Assembly: GCF_023155275.1 (NCBI RefSeq)
Contig: NZ_JALMUV010000031.1
Location: 1-64,000, forward strand
Length of the DNA stretch: 64,000 nucleotides
From: Streptomyces rhizoryzae
Lineage (GTDB): Bacteria; Actinomycetota; Actinomycetes; Streptomycetales; Streptomycetaceae
Direction: 5' to 3'
Numbering within the stretch: position 1 is the stretch's first letter; each line of letters starts with the position of its first letter. A model generated the notes under the pieces. That model saw nothing but the letters and a program-made list of their open reading frames with translations. It had not been told where the DNA came from and ran no database searches. The translations under genes were made by a program, and so were the position numbers. Shown in pieces: positions 24,389 to 33,071 of the stretch.

Positions 24389-24823
24389 GTGTCCGGTGGA
24401 GAGGTGGCCGGGATCCTCGTGGCCGTCTTCTGGGCGATCCTCGTGTCGTTCCTCGCCCTCGTGCTGGTGAGGCTCGCACAGACCCTCAAGGCGACCACCA
24501 AGATGGTGTCCGAGGTGTCCGAGCAGGCCGTTCCGCTCCTCGCCGACGCCTCCGCGACCGTCCGCTCCGCGCACACCCAGCTCGCCCGCGTCGACGCCAT
24601 CGCCGCCGACGTCCAGGAGGTCACGGCCAACGCCTCCGCGCTCTCCTCGACCGTCTCCTCCGCCTTCGGCGGCCCGCTGGTCAAGGTGGCCGCGTTCGGC
24701 TACGGCGTACGGCGTGCGATCGGCAAGAAGGGCAAGCCCGAGCCGGACCGCACCGTCATCGTCGGCCGCACCCTGCCCGGCGCCCGCCGCGGCGGGCGCC
24801 GCCCCCGTCGCTCCAAGGACTGA
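24389..24823 (+). CDS. DUF948-type membrane protein
   Basis: A 144-residue protein with an N-terminal membrane helix (VAGILVAVFWAILVSFLALVLV, about 5-27) followed by a long amphipathic helical region (LKATTKMVSEVSEQAVPLLADASATVRSAHTQLARVDAIAADVQEVTANASALSSTV), as in DUF948 proteins, and a strongly basic C-terminus. GTG 24389 has GGAGAG upstream. It is followed after 8 bp by another small protein and then alaS. The 280 bp upstream contain the rpsD hairpin and repeated GAGCGGGGCCGGGT blocks but no gene. Confidence 0.8.
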   Translation: MSGGEVAGILVAVFWAILVSFLALVLVRLAQTLKATTKMVSEVSEQAVPLLADASATVRSAHTQLARVDAIAADVQEVTANASALSSTVSSAFGGPLVKVAAFGYGVRRAIGKKGKPEPDRTVIVGRTLPGARRGGRRPRRSKD

Positions 24824-24831
24824 TCACCGCG

Positions 24832-25167
24832 ATGTTCCGCCGCGCATTCTGGTTCACCACCGGCGCCGCCGCCGGGGTCTGGGCCACCACCAAGGTCCAC
24901 CAAAAGCTCCGCCGGCTCCAGCCGGACAGCCTCGCCGCGCAGGCCGCGGAGAAGGCCGTCGAGACCGGACACCGGCTGCGCCAATTTGCATTGGACGTAC
25001 GGGCCGGAATGGCGGACCGTGAGGAGCAACTACAGGACGCCCTCGGACTCTCCGAGCCCGCCGAGGTGCGTGAGCTGCCCGCACCGCGCCGCGCGGTGCT
25101 CGACACGCCGTACCGAACCACGAGAACCCCCGGACTGACCGGACCGACCGGAAATGAGGACCACTGA
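24832..25167 (+). CDS. small conserved actinobacterial protein (DUF6167-like)
   Basis: A 111-residue protein starting MFRRAFWFTTGAAAGVWATTKVHQKLRRL: a short hydrophobic, glycine/alanine-rich segment flanked by basic residues, then a helical region and a Pro-rich tail. The N-terminus matches the DUF6167 proteins known from Streptomyces, from memory. The stop codon overlaps the alaS ATG (TGATG), so translation is coupled. Function is unknown. Confidence 0.75.
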   Translation: MFRRAFWFTTGAAAGVWATTKVHQKLRRLQPDSLAAQAAEKAVETGHRLRQFALDVRAGMADREEQLQDALGLSEPAEVRELPAPRRAVLDTPYRTTRTPGLTGPTGNEDH

Positions 25168-27836
25168 TGGAGTCGGCTGAAATCCGCCGCCGCTGGCTGC
25201 GCTTCTTCGAAGAGCGCGGGCACACCGTCGTGCCGTCGGCGTCGCTCATCGCGGACGACCCGACGCTGCTGCTGGTCCCCGCGGGCATGGTCCCCTTCAA
25301 GCCGTACTTCCTCGGCGAGGTCAAGCCGCCCTTCAAGACCGCCACCAGCGTCCAGAAGTGCGTGCGCACCCCGGACATCGAAGAGGTCGGCAAGACCACC
25401 CGGCACGGCACGTTCTTCCAGATGTGCGGCAACTTCTCCTTCGGCGACTACTTCAAGGAAGGCGCCATCAAGCACGCCTGGGAGCTGCTGACGACTCCCG
25501 TGGCGGACGGCGGCTACGGCCTGGAGCCGGAGAAGCTCTGGATCACCGTCTACCTCGACGACGACGAGGCCGAGCGCATCTGGCACGAGGTCGTGGGCGT
25601 GCCCAAGGAGCGCATCCAGCGCCTGGGCAAGAAGGAGAACTACTGGTCGATGGGCGTCCCGGGCCCCTGCGGCCCCTGCTCGGAGATCAACTACGACCGC
25701 GGTCCCGAGTTCGGCGTCGAGGGCGGCCCGGCCGTCAACGACGAGCGCTACGTGGAGATCTGGAACCTCGTCTTCATGCAGTACGAGCGCGGGGCCGGCA
25801 TCGGCAAGGAGGACTTCGAGATCCTCGGCGAGCTGCCGTCGAAGAACATCGACACCGGCCTCGGCCTGGAGCGGCTCGCCATGATCCTCCAGGGCGTGCA
25901 CAACATGTACGAGACCGACACCCTGCGCGTGGTCATCGACAAGGCCGGCGAGCTGACCGGCGTCCGCTACGGCACCGCCGACGACTCCGACGTCTCGCTG
26001 CGCGTGGTCGCCGACCACATGCGCACCTCCACCATGCTCATCGGCGACGGCGTCACCCCCGGCAACGAGGGCCGCGGCTACGTCCTGCGCCGCATCATGC
26101 GCCGCGCCATCCGCAACATGCGGCTGCTGGGCGCCACCGGCCCGGTCGTCGGCGACCTGCTCGACGTGGTCATCCGCACGATGGGCCAGCAGTACCCGGA
26201 GCTGCTGGAGGACCGCCGCCGGATCGAGACGGTCGCCCTCGCCGAGGAGGCCGCCTTCCTCAAGACCCTCAAGGCCGGCACCAACATCCTCGACAGCGCC
26301 GTCACCGAGACCAAGGCCGCCGGTGGCACCGTACTGGCCGGCGACAAGGCGTTCCTGCTCCACGACACCTGGGGCTTCCCGATCGACCTCACCCTCGAAA
26401 TGGCCGCCGAGCAGGGCCTGTCGGTGGACGAGGACGGCTTCCGCCGCCTGATGAAGGAGCAGCGGGAGCGCGCCAAGGCCGACGCCCAGGCCAAGAAGCA
26501 CGGCCACGCCGACATGTCGGCCTACCGCGAGATCGCCGACCAGGCCGGCTCCTCGGTCTTCACCGGCTACACCGACACCGAGGGCGAGTCCAGTGTCGTC
26601 GGCCTGGTCGTGAACGGCGTCTCCGCCCCGGCCGCCCACGAGGGCGACGACATCGAGGTGGTGCTCGACCGCACGCCGTTCTACGCCGAGGGCGGCGGCC
26701 AGCTCGCCGACACCGGCCGGATCAAGCTCGACAACGGCGCCGTCGTCGAGGTGCGCGACGTCCAGCAGCCGGTCCCCGGCGTCATCGTCCACAAGGGCAC
26801 GGTGCAGGTCGGCGAGGTGGTGCTCGGCTCCACCGCGTACGCCGTCATCGACGTGCAGCGCCGCCGGGCCATCGCCCGTGCGCACAGCGCCACCCACCTC
26901 ACCCACCAGGCGCTGCGCGACGCCCTGGGCCCGACCGCCGCCCAGGCCGGTTCGGAGAACTCCCCGGGCCGCTTCCGCTTCGACTTCGGCTCGCCGACCG
27001 CGGTGCCCGGCTCGGTCCTCACCGACGTCGAGCAGAAGATCAACGACGTGCTGGCCCGCGAACTCGACGTGCACGCCGAGGTCATGAGCATGGACGAGGC
27101 CAAGAAGCAGGGCGCCATCGCCGAGTTCGGCGAGAAGTACGGCGAGCGGGTCCGCGTGGTCACCATCGGTGACTTCTCCAAGGAGCTGTGCGGCGGTACG
27201 CACGTCCACAACACCGCCCAGCTGGGCCTGGTGAAGCTGCTCGGCGAGTCCTCCATCGGCTCCGGCGTGCGCCGCGTCGAGGCCCTGGTCGGCGTGGACG
27301 CCTACCGCTTCCTGGCCCGCGAGCACACGGTCGTCTCGCAGCTCACCGAGCTGGTCAAGGGCCGCCCCGAGGAGCTGCCGGAGAAGATCTCCGGTGTCCT
27401 GGCCAAGCTCAAGGACGCCGAGAAGGAGATCGAGAAGTTCCGCGCGGAGAAGGTCTTGCAGGCCGCGGCCGGGCTGGCCGAGGGCGCCAAGGACGTCCGC
27501 GGGGTGGCGCTGGCCACCGGGCAGGTCCCGGACGGCACCACCGCCGACGACCTGCGCAAGCTGGTCCTCGACGTGCGGGGCCGGATCCAGGGCGGCCGGC
27601 CCGCCGTGGTCGCGCTCTTCGCGGTGGCCAACGGCCGCCCGGTCACCGTCATCGCCACCAACGAGGCCGCCCGCGAGCGCGGTATCAAGGCCGGCGACCT
27701 GGTCCGCACGGCCGCCAAGACGCTCGGCGGCGGGGGCGGCGGCAAGCCCGACGTCGCCCAGGGCGGCGGCCAGAACCCGGCCGCCGTGCCCGAGGCCATC
27801 GAGGCCGTCGAGCGGCTCGTGGCCGAGGCGGCCTGA
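25167..27836 (+). CDS. alaS: alanine-tRNA ligase
   Basis: Class II synthetase of 889 residues. The N-terminal catalytic core starts MESAEIRRRWLRFFEERGHTVVPSASL with the PTLLLVPAGMVPFKPYFLG signature. The editing domain carries zinc ligands His573 and His577 (HSATH) and Cys675 and His679 (CGGTH). The C-terminal DHHA1 domain ends in GGGGGGKPDVAQGGG. All editing residues are intact. It is followed after 4 bp by ruvX, a common actinobacterial linkage. Confidence 0.97.
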   Translation: MESAEIRRRWLRFFEERGHTVVPSASLIADDPTLLLVPAGMVPFKPYFLGEVKPPFKTATSVQKCVRTPDIEEVGKTTRHGTFFQMCGNFSFGDYFKEGAIKHAWELLTTPVADGGYGLEPEKLWITVYLDDDEAERIWHEVVGVPKERIQRLGKKENYWSMGVPGPCGPCSEINYDRGPEFGVEGGPAVNDERYVEIWNLVFMQYERGAGIGKEDFEILGELPSKNIDTGLGLERLAMILQGVHNMYETDTLRVVIDKAGELTGVRYGTADDSDVSLRVVADHMRTSTMLIGDGVTPGNEGRGYVLRRIMRRAIRNMRLLGATGPVVGDLLDVVIRTMGQQYPELLEDRRRIETVALAEEAAFLKTLKAGTNILDSAVTETKAAGGTVLAGDKAFLLHDTWGFPIDLTLEMAAEQGLSVDEDGFRRLMKEQRERAKADAQAKKHGHADMSAYREIADQAGSSVFTGYTDTEGESSVVGLVVNGVSAPAAHEGDDIEVVLDRTPFYAEGGGQLADTGRIKLDNGAVVEVRDVQQPVPGVIVHKGTVQVGEVVLGSTAYAVIDVQRRRAIARAHSATHLTHQALRDALGPTAAQAGSENSPGRFRFDFGSPTAVPGSVLTDVEQKINDVLARELDVHAEVMSMDEAKKQGAIAEFGEKYGERVRVVTIGDFSKELCGGTHVHNTAQLGLVKLLGESSIGSGVRRVEALVGVDAYRFLAREHTVVSQLTELVKGRPEELPEKISGVLAKLKDAEKEIEKFRAEKVLQAAAGLAEGAKDVRGVALATGQVPDGTTADDLRKLVLDVRGRIQGGRPAVVALFAVANGRPVTVIATNEAARERGIKAGDLVRTAAKTLGGGGGGKPDVAQGGGQNPAAVPEAIEAVERLVAEAA

Positions 27837-27840
27837 CGCG

Positions 27841-28314
27841 GTGGCGGAGATGCGACGCGGCCGCCGCATCGCGGTGGATGTCGGGGACGCCCGGATCGGG
27901 GTCGCCTCGTGCGACCCCGACGGGGTCCTCGCCACCCCCGTCGAGACCGTGCCGGGACGGGACGTCCCGGCCGCGCACCGGCGGCTGAAGGCGATCGTCG
28001 AGGAGTACGAGCCGCTGGAGGTCGTGGTCGGCCTGCCCCGCTCCCTGAGCGGGGGAGAGGGGCCGGCCGCGGCCAAGGTCCGGGCCTTCGCCCGGGAGCT
28101 GGCCGGGAACATCGCCCCGGTCGGGGTCCGGCTGGTCGACGAGCGGATGTCCACGGTCACCGCCACCCACGGGCTGCGCGCCTCCGGCGTCCGCAGCAAG
28201 AAGGGCCGCTCGGTGGTCGACCAGGCCGCCGCGGTGGTGATCCTCCAGAGCGCACTGGAAACCGAACGCACCTCCGGGCAGCCCCCGGGGGAGAACGTCG
28301 AAGTGGGCATCTGA
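27841..28314 (+). CDS. ruvX: putative pre-16S rRNA nuclease (RuvX/YqgF)
   Basis: RNase H-like nuclease that matures the 5' end of 16S rRNA; earlier described as a Holliday-junction resolvase-like protein. The fold starts RRIAVDVGDARIGVASCDPDG, with VVVGLPRSLSGGEG, RLVDERMSTVTA and RSVVDQAAAVVILQ matching the family. GTG 27841 has GAGGCGG about 9 nt upstream; an in-frame ATG at 27850 is possible but lacks a spaced ribosome site. 157 residues. Confidence 0.92.
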   Translation: MAEMRRGRRIAVDVGDARIGVASCDPDGVLATPVETVPGRDVPAAHRRLKAIVEEYEPLEVVVGLPRSLSGGEGPAAAKVRAFARELAGNIAPVGVRLVDERMSTVTATHGLRASGVRSKKGRSVVDQAAAVVILQSALETERTSGQPPGENVEVGI

Positions 28315-28440
28315 TCGCGGTACGGTAACGTGCCCCGCGTTGTGGCGGCGGTTCGAACAGCCGCACGTGCAAGCAGAGGCGGAACGGTACGACAGGCGCT
28401 GCCCGGACGGTGCGCCCCGCCTCTCGGCTCTAGGGGATCG

Positions 28441-30363
28441 ATGACCGAGTATGGCCGGGGCTACGGCTCCGAACCGTGGCATCCCGACGACCCGCTCTAC
28501 GGAGACCGGGGTTCGTACGGAGGCCAGGCGCAGCACCCGCAGTGGACCGGGCAGCAGTCCGCCGGATATCCCCAGGAGCAGCACCCCCAGCAGTACGAGC
28601 AGCACCCGCAGCAGTACGAGCAGCACCCGCAGCAGTACGAGCAGCACCCGCACCACCCCGAGCAGTACCCGCAGCATCCCGGGCAGTACCCGCACCACTC
28701 CGGGCAGCAGCCGCACCACCCCGAGCAGTACCAGCAGCAGTATCCGGGGGGCGACGGCGGCTGGGACGGGGCGCCGCAGCAGACCGGCCGGCCGGCGTAC
28801 GACCCGTACGACCCCTACGGGCAGCAGCCGCCGGCCGATCCGTACGGCCGGTCCGGCCAGGACTACCCGGCGCCGCACGACACCGGCCGGCACTACGCGG
28901 GCCAGGATCACTACGGCGGCCAGGAGGGCTACGCCGGCCAGGAGACCTACGGCGGCCAGGACGGCTACGGGCTCCAGGAGACCCAGCAGATCCCCGCCCA
29001 GCAGGCGCCGCCGCACCACCGGCAGCCGGACGGCCCTCCCGGGGAAGCCCTCGGCGGGCCCCACCCCCAGGACGGGCCGCCCTACGAGGACCCGGCCGCC
29101 GCCGGGGACGACTGGCGGGCGGTGCCTGACGCCGGCGAGGCCGGGCCGCCCGCACCGGAACCGGAGCATCCGTTCTTCGCCGGGGAGCGGGACGACGCGG
29201 ACGACGGCCCCGGCGAGGACGGCCCGGAGGACGGCCGGCGCGGCCGGGAGCGCCGGGGGCGCAAGAACAAGCGGCGCAGCGGCACCGCCTGCCTGGTCAT
29301 GACCCTCGCGCTGGCCGGTGTCGTCGGCACCGTCGGCTACTTCGGCTACGACTTCTTCATGCGGCACTTCGGCTCGTCGCCCGACTTCGAGGGCGCGGGC
29401 AGCGGCGAGGTGCAGGTGGAGATCCCGGACGGGGTGCCGCTGTCCGAGATGGGGTCGATCCTGGCCCGGGACGGCGTGATCAAGAGCGCCGGTGCGTTCA
29501 CCGAGGCGGCCGCCGACAACAAGCAGTCCCGCTCCCTCCAGCCCGGTACGTACACCCTGCGCAAGCAGATGTCGGCGGCGGCCGCCATCGACCTGATGCT
29601 GGACCCCAAGAGCCGCAACGGCCTGACCATCCGGGAGGGCCTGCGGGCCGCCGCGGTCTACCAGCTGATCGACAAGAAGCTCAAGCTCCAGCCGGGCACC
29701 ACCAAGGACGTCGCGCACAGCCAGGCGAAGAACCTCGGACTGCCGTCCTGGGCCGACGACTCCCCGAAGATCAAGGACCCGCTGGAGGGCTTCCTCTACC
29801 CGTCCACGTACAGCGTCGGCGACCACGCCAAACCGGCGGACGTGCTCCGGCAGATGGTCGCGCGGGCCAACCAGGAATACCGGAAGTACGATCTCGAGGA
29901 GAACGCCAGGAAATTCAACCTGACGTCTCCGCTCCAGCTCCTCACGGTCGCCAGCCTCACCCAGGCCGAGGGCATGACGCACGACGACTTCCGCAAGATG
30001 GCCGCGGTCGTCTACAACCGGCTGGCCCCGTCCAATACGGACACGAACCAGAAGCTGGAATTCGACTCGACGTTCAACTACCTCAAGAACCAGAGCAAGA
30101 TCAATATCAGTACGCAGGAGATCCGGCACTACGACGATCCCTACAACACGTACTTCTACCGGGGGCTGCCGCCCGGACCGATCGGTAATCCCGGCGCGGA
30201 CGCGCTGAAGGCGACGATCAATCCGGACAATTCCCAGAAGTGGCTCTACTTCATTTCGGTGGACGGCAAGAAGACCGATTTCACCACCAATCTGAACGAC
30301 CACATGAAGCTCGTCCAGGAATTCAACAAGCGGCAGCAAGAGCAGAAGCAGAACGGAAACTGA
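28441..30363 (+). CDS. mltG: endolytic murein transglycosylase MltG with long low-complexity N-terminus
   Basis: Cleaves nascent peptidoglycan strands and sets glycan length. Of 640 residues, about 1-275 are cytoplasmic and extremely rich in Gln, His, Pro, Tyr and Gly. This region includes HPQQYEQ repeats and GYGGQ-type repeats and ends with an Arg/Lys cluster. One helix follows (CLVMTLALAGVVGTVGYFGY, about 283-302), then a LysM-like subdomain (VQVEIPDGVPLSEMGSIL) and the YceG catalytic domain. The catalytic glutamate is Glu510 in VASLTQAEGMT, followed by VVYNRL and EFDSTFNY. ATG 28441 is used. It lies between ruvX and aroE, as in other actinobacteria. Confidence 0.93.
   Translation: MTEYGRGYGSEPWHPDDPLYGDRGSYGGQAQHPQWTGQQSAGYPQEQHPQQYEQHPQQYEQHPQQYEQHPHHPEQYPQHPGQYPHHSGQQPHHPEQYQQQYPGGDGGWDGAPQQTGRPAYDPYDPYGQQPPADPYGRSGQDYPAPHDTGRHYAGQDHYGGQEGYAGQETYGGQDGYGLQETQQIPAQQAPPHHRQPDGPPGEALGGPHPQDGPPYEDPAAAGDDWRAVPDAGEAGPPAPEPEHPFFAGERDDADDGPGEDGPEDGRRGRERRGRKNKRRSGTACLVMTLALAGVVGTVGYFGYDFFMRHFGSSPDFEGAGSGEVQVEIPDGVPLSEMGSILARDGVIKSAGAFTEAAADNKQSRSLQPGTYTLRKQMSAAAAIDLMLDPKSRNGLTIREGLRAAAVYQLIDKKLKLQPGTTKDVAHSQAKNLGLPSWADDSPKIKDPLEGFLYPSTYSVGDHAKPADVLRQMVARANQEYRKYDLEENARKFNLTSPLQLLTVASLTQAEGMTHDDFRKMAAVVYNRLAPSNTDTNQKLEFDSTFNYLKNQSKINISTQEIRHYDDPYNTYFYRGLPPGPIGNPGADALKATINPDNSQKWLYFISVDGKKTDFTTNLNDHMKLVQEFNKRQQEQKQNGN
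28576..28638 (+). repeat. 21-bp coding tandem repeat in mltG
   Basis: Three consecutive copies of GAG CAG CAC CC(C/G) CAG CAG TAC (28576-28596, 28597-28617, 28618-28638), followed by degenerate copies to about 28740. They encode EQHPQQY repeats. The near identity at DNA level suggests recent slippage. Confidence 0.85.
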
Positions 30364-30373
30364 AGGCAAGGCA

Positions 30374-31210
30374 GTGCCCCACAGCCCAGACACCAAGAAG
30401 GCGGCCGTCCTCGGCTCGCCCATCGCGCACTCCCTCTCCCCGGTGCTGCACCGCGCCGCCTACGGGGAACTCGGCCTCACCGGCTGGGAGTACGGCCGCC
30501 ACGAGGTCGACGAGGCCGCGCTCCCGGCGTTCCTGGCCCAGCTCGGCCCCGAATGGGCCGGCCTGTCACTGACCATGCCGCTCAAGCGCGCCGTGATCCC
30601 GCTGCTGGACGAGATCAGCGCCACCGCGGCCTCGGTCGAGGCGGTCAACACCGTGGTGTTCACCCCCGACGGCCGCCGGCGCGGCGACAACACCGACATC
30701 CCCGGCATGCTCGCCGCGCTGCGCGAGCGCGGGGTCGGCCAGGTCGAGCGGGCCGCCGTCCTCGGCGCCGGCGCCACCGCCTCCTCCGCCCTCGCCGCGC
30801 TCGCCCGGATCTGCACCGGCGAGGTCACCGCGTACGTCCGCAGCGCGGCGCGCGCCGAGGAGATGCGCGGCTGGGGCGACCGGCTCGGCGTCACCGTCCG
30901 CACCGCCCCCTGGGAGGACGCCGCCGCGGCCCTGGCGGCGCCGCTGGTCATCGCCACCACCCCGGCCGGCAGCACCGACCCGCTGGCCGGAGCCGTCCCC
31001 GCCCGGCCCGGCACCCTCTTCGACGTCCTCTACGAGCCCTGGCCGACCCCGCTGGCCGCCGCCTGGGCCGGCCGCGGCGGCGCCGTCGTCGGCGGCCTGG
31101 ACCTCCTGGTCCACCAGGCCGTCCTCCAGGTCGAGCAGATGACCGGCCGGGCGCCGGCGCCGCTGGCGGCGATGCGCCGGGCCGGCGAGGCGGCGCTCGC
31201 GGCCCGCTGA
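30374..31210 (+). CDS. aroE: shikimate dehydrogenase
   Basis: NADPH-dependent reduction of 3-dehydroshikimate in the chorismate pathway. The 278 residues contain the substrate-binding GSPIAHSLSPVLHRAAY, the catalytic lysine in LTMPLKRAVIPL, GDNTDIPGML with the conserved Asp, and a Rossmann segment AAVLGAGATASSALAAL. GTG 30374 starts 10 bp after the mltG stop, consistent with one operon. aroC follows after a 122-bp gap. Confidence 0.94.
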   Translation: MPHSPDTKKAAVLGSPIAHSLSPVLHRAAYGELGLTGWEYGRHEVDEAALPAFLAQLGPEWAGLSLTMPLKRAVIPLLDEISATAASVEAVNTVVFTPDGRRRGDNTDIPGMLAALRERGVGQVERAAVLGAGATASSALAALARICTGEVTAYVRSAARAEEMRGWGDRLGVTVRTAPWEDAAAALAAPLVIATTPAGSTDPLAGAVPARPGTLFDVLYEPWPTPLAAAWAGRGGAVVGGLDLLVHQAVLQVEQMTGRAPAPLAAMRRAGEAALAAR

Positions 31211-31332
31211 CGGCCCCGCCCGGACGCCCGCGGTCCGCACCCTGGACGGCGCGCCGCCCGGCCCGCCCGACGTGGGAGGATCTAAGGAGACCGTACGCGG
31301 ATGAGCACATGAGCAGTAACTGAGGAGCACCG

Positions 31333-32517
31333 TTGAGCAGGTTGCGCTGGCTGACGGCGGGGGAGTCGCACGGCCCCGCACTCGTGGCGACGCTGGAGGG
31401 CCTTCCCGCCGGCGTGCCGGTCACCACGGAGATGGTGGCGGACGCCCTGGCCCGCCGCCGGCTCGGCTACGGCCGCGGTGCCCGGATGAAGTTCGAGCAG
31501 GACGAGGTCACCTTCCTCGGCGGCGTCCGGCACGGCCGGTCGCTCGGCTCCCCGCTGGCGATCATGGTGGGCAACACCGAGTGGCCCAAGTGGGAGCAGG
31601 TCATGGCGGCCGACCCGGTCGATACGGAGGTGCTGGCCGGTCTGGCCCGCAACGCCCCGCTGACCCGCCCCCGCCCCGGCCACGCCGACCTCGCCGGCAT
31701 GCAGAAGTACGGCTTCGACGAGGCCCGCCCGGTCCTGGAGCGCGCCTCCGCCCGGGAGACCGCGGCCCGGGTCGCGCTCGGCGCCGTCGCCCGCTCCTTC
31801 CTGAAGGAGACCGCCGGCATCGAGATCGTCTCGCATGTCGTCGAGCTGGCCGCCGCCAAGGCGCCCTACGGCGTCTACCCGACCCCCGCCGACGTCGAGA
31901 AGCTGGACGCCGACCCGGTGCGCTGCCTGGACGCCGACGCCTCGAAGGCGATGGTCGCCGAGATCGACCAGGCCCACAAGGACGGCGACACCCTCGGCGG
32001 CGTCGTCGAGGTCCTCGCCTACGGCGTCCCGGTCGGCCTCGGCTCGCACGTCCACTGGGACCGCCGCCTGGACGCCCGGCTGGCCGCCGCGCTGATGGGC
32101 ATCCAGGCCATCAAGGGCGTCGAGGTCGGTGACGGTTTCGACCTGGCGCGGGTGCCCGGCTCCAAGGCGCACGACGAGATCCTGGCCACCGGCGACGGGA
32201 TCAAGCGGGCCTCCGGCCGCTCCGGCGGCACCGAGGGCGGCCTGACCACCGGTGAGCTGCTGCGCGTACGGGCCGCGATGAAGCCGATCGCGACCGTCCC
32301 GCGGGCCCTGGCGACGGTCGACGTCAGCACCGGCGAGGCGGCCAAGGCGCACCACCAGCGCTCCGACGTCTGCGCGGTGCCGGCCGCCGGGATCGTCGCC
32401 GAGGCGATGGTGGCGCTGGTGCTGGCCGACGCCGTGGTGGAGAAGTTCGGCGGCGACAGCGTGCCGGAGACCCGGCGCAACGTCCGCGCCTTCCTCGACA
32501 ACCTGGCGATCAAGTGA
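31333..32517 (+). CDS. aroC: chorismate synthase
   Basis: FMN-dependent final step to chorismate. Signatures: LTAGESHGPALVATLEG at the start, RPRPGHADLAGMQKYGFDEARPVLERASARETAARVA, GIQAIKGVEVGDGF and SGRSGGTEGGLTTGE. TTG 31333 is the start; GAGGAG lies 5-6 nt upstream. The 394-residue length is typical. The stop overlaps aroK (GTGA). Confidence 0.96.
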   Translation: MSRLRWLTAGESHGPALVATLEGLPAGVPVTTEMVADALARRRLGYGRGARMKFEQDEVTFLGGVRHGRSLGSPLAIMVGNTEWPKWEQVMAADPVDTEVLAGLARNAPLTRPRPGHADLAGMQKYGFDEARPVLERASARETAARVALGAVARSFLKETAGIEIVSHVVELAAAKAPYGVYPTPADVEKLDADPVRCLDADASKAMVAEIDQAHKDGDTLGGVVEVLAYGVPVGLGSHVHWDRRLDARLAAALMGIQAIKGVEVGDGFDLARVPGSKAHDEILATGDGIKRASGRSGGTEGGLTTGELLRVRAAMKPIATVPRALATVDVSTGEAAKAHHQRSDVCAVPAAGIVAEAMVALVLADAVVEKFGGDSVPETRRNVRAFLDNLAIK

Positions 32518-33071
32518 CCGCGCCGGTCGTCGTACTCGTCGGCCCGCCCGGCGCCGGCAAGTCCACCGTGGGCGCGCTGCTGGCCGGGCGCCTGGGCGTC
32601 GGCTACCGCGACACCGACGCCGATATCGTCACCACCGCCGGCAAGCCGATCTCCGACATCTTCGTCGAGGACGGCGAGGAGCGGTTCCGCGCGCTGGAGC
32701 GGACGGCGGTCCGCACCGCCCTGGAGAGCCACCCCGGTGTGCTCTCGCTCGGCGGCGGCGCGATCATGGACGACACCACGCGGAAGCTGCTGACCGGCCT
32801 GCCGGTGGTCTTCCTGGACGTCGAACTGGCCGACGCCGTCAAGCGGGTGGGCCTCGACGCGCCCCGCCCGCTGCTCGCGGTCAACCCGCGCAAGCAGTGG
32901 CGCGAACTGATGGAGCGGCGCCGCCCGCTCTACACCGAGGTCGCACGCGCCGTGATCGCCACCGGGGGCCGCACCCCCGAGGAGGTCGCCGACGCGATCG
33001 CGGACGCTTTGGAGCTACGGCCGGCCGCGGCGGACCCCGCGCACCCCGCCGGCAGGGAGGAACAGCCATGA
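32514..33071 (+). CDS. aroK: shikimate kinase
   Basis: Phosphorylates shikimate. Walker A GPPGAGKST (residues about 10-18), the substrate DTDADIV, and EERFRALE, GGGAIMDD and RPLL signatures are all present. At 185 residues it has a short extra C-terminal tail (RPAAADPAHPAGREEQP). GTG 32514 overlaps the aroC stop and its own stop overlaps aroB (ATGA). Confidence 0.95.
   Translation: MTAPVVVLVGPPGAGKSTVGALLAGRLGVGYRDTDADIVTTAGKPISDIFVEDGEERFRALERTAVRTALESHPGVLSLGGGAIMDDTTRKLLTGLPVVFLDVELADAVKRVGLDAPRPLLAVNPRKQWRELMERRRPLYTEVARAVIATGGRTPEEVADAIADALELRPAAADPAHPAGREEQP

Noticed and set aside
28343..28365. LexA box near GGTTCGAACAGCC upstream of mltG
   Set aside because: Only one half (TCGAAC) is present; the second half GTTCGA at the right spacing is missing.
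28576..28740. Possible CRISPR-like array of 21-bp repeats
   Set aside because: The repeats are in-frame, directly adjacent without spacers, and encode EQHPQQY inside mltG.
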